Source: Harmonia axyridis
Lineage: Eukaryota > Arthropoda > Insecta > Coleoptera > Coccinellidae
DNA length: 64,000 bases
Assembly: GCF_914767665.1 (NCBI RefSeq)
Contig: NC_059504.1
Location: 20,958,501 to 21,022,500 of the forward strand
Reading direction: 5' to 3'
Part shown: in pieces, positions 28,001 through 37,000 of the stretch
How the letters are laid out: each line of letters starts with the position of its first letter
How positions within the stretch are numbered: position 1 is the first letter of the stretch
Program-made: the position numbers and the translations under genes
Notes under the pieces: model-generated
The model's database searches: none
The model's input: the letters and a program-made list of their open reading frames with translations, nothing else
Told to the model about the DNA's origin: nothing

Positions 28001-31000
28001 GAGACGAAAAATGGGTTCATTACGATACTCCCAAAGTCATGCTCAGTGTTTGGCAGGACCAGCTCGGCGTAGTGTATTATGACTTGATAAAACCGACTGA
28101 AACAATCACATGCGATCGTTATCGAATGCAATTAATGCGTTTGAGCCAATCATTGAAAGACAAACGGCCGCAATACAACGAGACATGAGAAAGTTATTTC
28201 ACAGCATGACATTGCTCGACCCCAAGTTGCGAAATTGGTCAAGACATACTTGGAAACGTTGAATTGGGAAGTCGTACCCCACCCGCCGTATTCTCCAAAC
28301 TTTTCTCTCTCGGACTATCACTTATTTCGATACATGACACACGGCCTGACTGACCAGCACTTCCGGTCTTATGAAGAAGTAAAAAATTAGATCGATTCGT
28401 GGATCGCTTCAAAAGATGGTAGTGACCAGCGATGGACATTAATTTGAATCATAAATGTATGTTCTTTACGATAAAGCCTCGAATTTCGAAAAAAACGGCG
28501 GAAGCAAAGTTGTATGTAACAGTTTGTTTTTGATGGGATCTCCTGCTCCATCGAGACCTTATTATGTTGAATAATTTCTGACAATTCTTTTTTTTTTTCA
28601 GTCAAATGCTCAGAGAGCTCATACCCAACGATCTGGTGAAAGTTCAAAGCAGCAACGACTGGAAGAGGTCCATAGTTCAGGCTTACAACCAGGACGCTGG
28701 TATGAGTCCTGAGGATGCCAAAATCACCTTCCTCAAAATCGTGTACAGGTGGCCTACCTTCGGTTCGGCCTTTTTTGAGGTTAAGCAGACCACCGACCCC
28801 AACTATCCGGAGATGCTGTTGATCGCCATCAACAAACACGGGGTCAGCCTGATCCATCCACACACAAAGGTAGGTCTGACTTTATTGATGATGACGTTTT
28901 TCAGGTTTTTTCGGAATTCACTTTTATTGGTAACATAGGGTGTTTTTTTTTCGAGGTATATAACTTTAAGTTGGCATTACTGTTCAAGATGGCGACCGAT
29001 TTAACAGCTGTCAAGTGATTTATTCTCAGTTTGGTTTGGCAATTCATCATGTATAGACTCACGGCTGAACAACGCTTGCAAATAGTGCAATTTCATTTCG
29101 AAAATAATGGTTCTGTGCGGAATACGTATCGCGCACTACGTCCATTTTCTTTTGTTTAGCGATGAAGCGCACTTCTGGTTGAATGGCTACGTCAACAAAC
29201 AAAATTGCCGCATTTGGAGTGAAGCTAATCCTCAAGTGTATGTCGAAACACCGGTACATCCAGAAAAACTGACTATTTGGTGCGCTTTATGGGCTGGTGG
29301 AATCATTGGTCCGTACTTCTTCAAAAACTATGATGGCCAGAACGTTACAGTCAATGATGATCGGTATAAAGCCATGATTACTAACTTTTTCATTCCTGAA
29401 TTGAACAACCATGATGTCCAGGAGCTGTGGTTCCAAAAAGACGGCGCAACATGTCTATAGCTCTAAAAAAAACACCCTTTTTAAATGGGGCAAAAGCGGA
29501 AAGCTAAAAAGAGTTCACAAATCGTTCGATGTTAATTGAAGTGTTAGTAGCCATACTCAGCTGAAGGAGTTAATATTAAGTTTACGAAATAATTGTTGAG
29601 GTAAATGAATATTGCATAGATGTAGTTATTTTGCGGAAACAATAGTTATTTGTTTTTCAGGCAGCAAAGTAGTAGATTGCCAGGCGGCTGATAGTTCATA
29701 GCCCAGCGTAGCCTGGCTAAGAATTGAGCCAAGGCAGTCAATCAATTTTGCTGCCGAGTTTAACATATATTTGTTTTAGATTGTTTATAATGATAGTAGG
29801 ATATTGTATTTGCAAATTATTACAATTCCCACAATATTTTTATTTTTCCTGTAGGGATTAATTGAAACGAAATTTGATAGAAATCGCAATTGTTGGAATG
29901 GTTGGTTTCTATGGAAATGTATATGTCCATGATAATTATAGTTTGACTACTTATGAAATATCTAACAGTTTTTCGAAAAAATATCAAATATATTTATATT
30001 ATGGACAGTGATAGCGATTTAAAAGTACTTACTCCTCCAGAAATAAGGAAGGTGGTAAAAAATATTGATTGTCAGAAAATGACGAATGTTTTATTCGCAT
30101 TGAATATAATCAATTCGCTGCCTAGGCAGGAAAAGTAATACTTTGCTGATTGATATGTGTCTGCAAAACCAATATTTGCTGTCAATCGGAGAAAAAGTTA
30201 TTTACATACAGTACAGGCAACGATACGTCTCAATGGTGTAGATATCTAATCTTCTCTTTCTTTATCAGCCTTTCGAAATCCACTCCTGGATATAGGCCTC
30301 CCCTCTCCTCTATCTCTAGCTACTCTATCTAATGTCTGCTTCTTTTATGGAGTCTCAGTCTTCACTGCATAATATGTCTTGTCAAACGAGTGTCGTCTTG
30401 TCGTGCAATGTAAACTGCCCAAGTCCATTTCATCATGGTAGCAATTCGTTTTATTACATCTTTCACCTTTGCACGCCATCTGATATATTCGTTTCTTAGG
30501 CTGATGCCTAGCATTAGTCTCAAGATGGCCCTTTGTGTTGTTCTGATCTTGTTAGCGCTGCTGCAAGTTAGAGTAATCCTCTCTAGCCTATATGTGAGGA
30601 CCGGGAGAATGAGACTGTTGAAAACTTTTGAGTTCAAGTTCAAGTGCAGCTGAGTTTTGAATTTCGGCTTGCTGGTTTTCTATTTCCAGTTTTATCTGAT
30701 GAACTGAGAACACTTAATCCTGGACCCTTTCAACCGTTTGGTTAACTATCTGAATTTGCCTTTCTTCTGGTGTTACGATTTTAGTCTTTGTCAGGTTCAT
30801 TATCCGACTTTTTCCGTAGTTGTTCTCAGCTTCAAAAGCATTTGTGTAGTGTGCAACTACAAAATCCCTTTAGTCAAACAAATATAGTATGGTGCGGTCA
30901 TTTGAACAATTCCTTTTCTAATATCCCTTTGAGGAAAGAGGGTACGAGTAGGCGTGTTCGAAGTTATTATATCTAGATTAGGTAATTAGTATTTTATAGG

Positions 31001-34000
31001 AAACGAAAATAATGTTTTTTTTATATTTTTATTTATCATGATTTTAATTCGACTACGTTGATCAATGTTTTCATATCAAATTAAATATTAATTGGCCTTA
31101 GGCTGAACAACAAAATGAAATTATCATTCTAAAAACATCATGAATGATGTTTTCGTGATGCTTGGCGGAATTATTATTCCGTCCATATTCTTATTTGTAT
31201 ACGATCGCTCCGTTGGAGCATTATTCTTTATTATTATAATTAACATAATTTATTATGTTGTATGGTTTATCCTCTCTAATTTTGTATTTTCATGCCATGC
31301 GTGCAAATCATTAGAGAAGTGTTGTTCACGCTCTAAGCTAGTTACGAACCTCACGAAGTCCGCTGAAAATATTTGTGTGTAGGTAATTTTTTACAGGGTG
31401 CTCTTTCGGATTCATTATCAATAGTTTCAGAAGTATCATTGGTCTGGTGGTAAGGACCTGCGTTGTGTAAACAACCTAAAATACTTCGGAAAGAAAACTT
31501 ATTGAGAAGTATGGATTAAAATAGATTATCTCGTTATTGGTTTATACAGGGTGGCCCCTTTTTTAATGGGATTGTATTGGTAACTTTTAAACCATAAGAG
31601 TTAGAAGGTCGGTCAAATGGAGAAAAAGTTGCATGCATAGAAGCATTATCAAGCAGTTCAAACAAATCGAGATTATCAGGGCCGGTTATTGAGATATCAT
31701 AAGAAAAGTAAATTCTGTCATTTCGATTTTTCTTTTTTTCCCACTTCATTTCAAATATTATTTTATTCGACAGTAAATTATCCTCAATTTGACTTAATCA
31801 GATTTCGTATCCAACGTATCGTACTGGGCCACCCTCAACCTCATTTTTTTCAATACGGACCTGCATATTTTATGACACTTTTCGAAATAACTTTTAACGC
31901 TGAATTCAACGAAATATCATACAATGTCATTCAAAGTTGATTTTCAGGTGATTTTGACCCTTATCCAATTTTCTTTGGGTCGGATCTGTATTACATTTAG
32001 GTACCTTTAGTTTAATTAACAACATGCAATACATTTCGATGAGAAAATCAACTTACTCATCTTGAACTAAATGGAACATATCAGAATCAAAGCAAGAAAC
32101 CAGTAATAACTATTTACATATTTCCATTTTCATTTGTTCCATTGAAACAAATTACAGAATCGAACTTTATTTTGAGATCATTACGATATAATTTTTGCAA
32201 GGCTTGGTATTCAAATTTAAAATCATTGTATTCGCGTCTCTTGACTATTTTATTAACAGCAATTTTTGATATATTCCATTAACTGGCCACAGTTCTCGAT
32301 TTTTTTTTCTGGGTTCAATTGAATTTGGGTCAGAACATTGATATTGTTGATAGACTTGTTTTTTCTTACATACACACCAGTAAATTTGGATAACAGTCAA
32401 AATCAACTGAAAATCAACTTTGAATGATATTGTATGATATATCGTTGAATTCAGCGCTAAAAGTTATTTCGAAAAGTGTCATAAAATATGCAGGTCCGTA
32501 TTGAAAGAAATGAGGTTGAGGGTGGCCCAGGGAGTACGAAACGTTGAATACGAAATCTGATTAAGTCAAATTGAGGATAATTTACTGTCGAATAAAAAAT
32601 TCCTGTAACATTTTTTGATAATATTTGAAATAAAGTGGGAAAAAAGGAAAAATCAAAATGACAGAATTTACTTTTCTTATGATATCTCAATAACCGGCCC
32701 TGATAATCTCGATTTGTTTGAACTGCTTGATAATGCTTCTATGCATGCAACTTTTTCTCCATTTGGCCGACCTTCTAACTCTTATTGTTTGAAAGTTACC
32801 AATACAATCCCATTAAAAAAGTGGCCACTCAGTATAGAAGAGGATAGGTCCAATAAACCCACATAAAATAATCCAGCTGGATATTTCCATAAGTTTGTCC
32901 ATGATTGTTAATTCTTATGATTGTTAATTCGTTGTTATACGATCAACGATCTCAAATGACAAAAACGGATAAATAATTTCAAAAGTTTGCATGCTGAAAC
33001 AAGTTCTGTTATGTTTTCGTTTCGGTCTCTAAAAAACTCGATTGAAGTGATGGATGATGAATTTGTCGAGTTTCTAACAAATTTCAATTGATGATACATT
33101 CTAATTTCTTACCGTTCATTTCTAAACAGTAGTACAAACTGTATATAAAATAACTTCTTGCAGTTTATAAATTTGTTGTTATTGTTGATCCTTGTTGTGT
33201 TACAAAAGGTTGATAAAAATATGGAATCAGAATTCAATGGCTGCCTAGAAACAAAATATTAATAATTGCAACACATGAATACTTGAGATTCATTCAAAAA
33301 TGAATGCTCTTTTAAACCGCTACCTACTCATTCTAACGAATTTTGGACTCGTAAGAGGAAAATTCGCGTTTTGAGGACATCTTCTCAAAAACTTTAAGAA
33401 ATTTTGACGTCATAAATAAAAGTTATGAATTTTGTTCCTAACTTCATCCACACACTGTAGGTATATCTTCAAATATGTTTTAAAAAGTTTTCAAGGTTAC
33501 TCAGTTCATCATTCCTTTCGTTCAAAATTGGATTGATTGTTGAATTCAAAGAGAAACTATCAATTAATAAGAAAAGACTCTTTGCTAAAATGCTTAGTCA
33601 CATATGTGGATAATCGGACAAAATGGTTCAAAAATGGAGAACATGAAGAAAAACAAGTATCAAACAACCATGTTTCAATGAACAAAAAAGAAAACCCAGA
33701 GAAAAACGATAATAAATACCTGGGAATGATCATTGATAAGCACCTGAACTTCAATGAACAAATCGAAGTAGTTGGAAGAACAGCAAAGCAGATCGATTGA
33801 TTTTATACCCACCCATCAATAGAACAAGTATGTAAATTGAAAAAAGTAAGGATATGCAAGTCAATAATTAGACCAACAATGACATGCGACAGTGAAAATG
33901 TCATTACGAACAAAATAAAATCAACAATTTGGAAAACTATAATATAAAGCCAAACACTGAAGGAAGTGTTAGACGCTAGACAAGAAGATAAGGAATACGA

Positions 34001-37000
34001 CAGGCCACAGTAGAGACGCCAACATCAAGGATAATATACTGACAAAGAAACTGCAACACCTAGAAGGAGCTGTTTAAATTTCAATTTTTTTGTAAAACAT
34101 AGATAGTATAGCAAGAAGTAAATGATTGAAATTTGGAGAAAAAACGAAGGGTATATAATTTTCTTTAATGATTTTGTTAATATGTAATATGAATGTGTTT
34201 CTCCACCGCGATTAATCTATACACTTCCCAACACGTCTCGGCATTGATACAATAAGATGGTCTATTTCTTCTTGAGGTATAGTATCCCAAGCTACCTGTA
34301 CTTCATCTCTGAGAGCCGCAAAAGTCCGTGGGGCTGGGGTAAATTTCCAAGCCTTCTACCCATGATTTCCCAAACTTCGAAAAAGTTTAAACTAACTCTG
34401 GCAACATGAGATCGGGCATTATAATAATAATAATAATGACTTTATTTTCACAATCAAGTTTTTTTTTACAGAATATTCCCTTCAAATAGGAAATTATATG
34501 TAAAAAAAGGCGGAGTTCAGTAATGCACTAGACTAAGTGCATATCCTGTTCATTCTCGAGCCGGTTAAGGTAAGGGAGAACATATGGCTCCACTATTTCT
34601 TGAAGATAACGAAACGCTGTCATGTTACCTCGAATAAAGACTAAAGGCAATCTACTTGCATGTGCAATAGCACCCCATACCATAATGCCTACTGTCCGGT
34701 GTACATGATGCTCAACTCAAACTGAGTTTCACGTTTTTCTCCCCGACGTCGTCTAACCCTTTTTCGGCGACCATTCCACATTCCAATGTTGACGTTCTCT
34801 GTACCACTGTTATCGTTGCCGGCGATGCTCAACCGTCAGAGATAGCTCCTCCTGGGTGTTGCAGTTTCTTTGTCAGTTCGTTTGGTTTATATAGGCAAAG
34901 TGCAAAAAGAGCATAGGTACGATAGAATGAATGATCACGAAAATAGCAGAATAAAGAAAATGAAAAGAGAAAAGCAATGAGAATTATGTTAGAAGAATAC
35001 CTGAAATGAACTTAGGGAAAACGAGGCGAAATGAAAACATGAAAAGCGAACAGAGCATGAAACTAAATACAGCAGAACTTAGTTCTAGTCTGTGAATACA
35101 TTGATACAGAATACTATTAAGTCACCACGCTCCGTTATGGAGATGAAGGTGTATATGGCAGGCAACATTGAGTTGCCATAAGAACGATTCCGTCAATGGT
35201 CCCGGTCTTGGATGAAACACCGCAATCTCCTAAGAGAGGTGGCACTAAAAAAAAAGGATGAGAACTCCTCGCCAAAATATATTTTGGATCACCAAACTCG
35301 ATGAAAATAACACTTTGATTCCCCGCGGTTTTGAGCTTTTTCATTCACTTCCGTGGATTAAAAAATATAGCTCATTGTTATTTTTCAAATCGACACACTG
35401 TATAAAGATGACACCGGATAATTCAAATTGTATTCTTTCCATACAAACGAAGTCCCTGAATGGGAAAAAATAACATTCTTGTTATTCTGTGGGAAAATCT
35501 GGAAATGAGGTAGCTGGATAAGAGGCAATAATATTCTGTAAGAATAATAAGATTCCCACCGTTCTCACGATGGGTGCATGTAAAATTGAAGCACTTCCTG
35601 CTATTAAGACGAGCGTGTTCATTCATTAGACTCCTAGCTTAGTAATTAGTGAATAGCAAATATTAATAATTTAATGAATAATTAGCGGTTTCTGATTGTC
35701 TTGTCATTGAGGAATTTTTCTTATGCAACATCTCCTCACGAAAAACATTAGATAATGCTTTCAGAACAAGCAACACATGAGGTTGGAGAATTTTTGCAGT
35801 TGGTCTTTCCAGTTTCGCCTGCATTTACGCTTATTCGCATAAGTTTTTAGGTAAATATAGAAAGAATAAAAGAGAAAGAATCCTATGAATTAGGACTCAG
35901 GAACGCTTTGTTTTTTAACAAAAAAAATATTTCTGTAACGTTTGAAAATTTTTGTCGTAATTTTGATGGGATAGGCACAAGAAATTGAAACTCATTTTCA
36001 AAGAAAACTTTTTATGTTCACCAATAAATTTCATGCTTGACTGATACAAATTTTGAAAATTTGATGTTTTTCCATAATGATTAAACAGGCCGATTAAAAA
36101 GTCCCCGATCTACCATAGTAAAACACATTTTTTTGATAAAATTCTATTCGATTATTATTCAACATAATGCCTTCGAGGGCGATATAGCGATTATAGAGAT
36201 CTTCCAACTTTTCGATACCAGTTTTGTGGTACGATTACCCTTTCGCTACAAAATAGGCCTCAGTTTCGGCGATTACTTTTTCATTGGCGCTAAATTTCTT
36301 TCCAGCGATCATTCTTTTGAGATCTGAGAACAGTGAAAAGTAGCTGGGGGCCAGATCTGGCGAATACGGTGGATCCAAAAGCAATCCGCAGCCCAAATTC
36401 ATGCAATTTGTGACACGGCGTATTGTCTTGATGAAACAGCATCTTTTTTTTCTTCTAATGGGGCAGTTTTTTAACGATTTCATCATCAAAACGATCCAAT
36501 AACGCTATATAATAATCGCTGTTGAGGGTCTGGACCTTTTGAAGGTAATAATTGAATAGTATACCTTGCGCATCCCAGAATACTGATGTCATAACATTGC
36601 CAGCTGACTGTTGTGTTTTTCCTCGCTTTGGATTCGGTTCATCGTGTGCAGTCCACTCAGCAGATTGTCGATTGAACTCCGGAGTGAAATGATGAAGCCA
36701 TGTTTTATCCATTGTCACATATCGACGCAAAAATTCAGGTTGATTGCACTTAAACACTGCTCAGAATCATTAACACGTTGTTGCTTTTGATCGCTTGTGA
36801 GCTCGCACTGCACCCATTTTGCACACAGCTTTCTCATGTACAAATATTCGTGAATGATATGATGTACACGTTCCGATGATATCTTCGCAATGTCTGCTAT
36901 CTCGATCAACTTCACTTTACGGTCATTCAAAATTATTTTGTGTATTTTGTGATTTTTTCGTCGGTGACAGCCTCTTTTGGGCGTCCACTGCGTTCGCCTT

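Noticed and set aside
31140..31382. 80-residue hydrophobic ORF resembling a membrane protein
   Set aside because: AT-rich intron sequence yields hydrophobic peptides by chance; no homology, splice or promoter context supports it.
31436..31475. TTGGTCTGGTGGTAAGGACC as a tRNA A box
   Set aside because: No B box or cloverleaf pairing follows.
31689..32866. Near-identical ORFs on both strands (31689-31940 plus, 32457-32690 minus, and partners)
   Set aside because: They are mirror images produced by the inverted-repeat arms, not genes.
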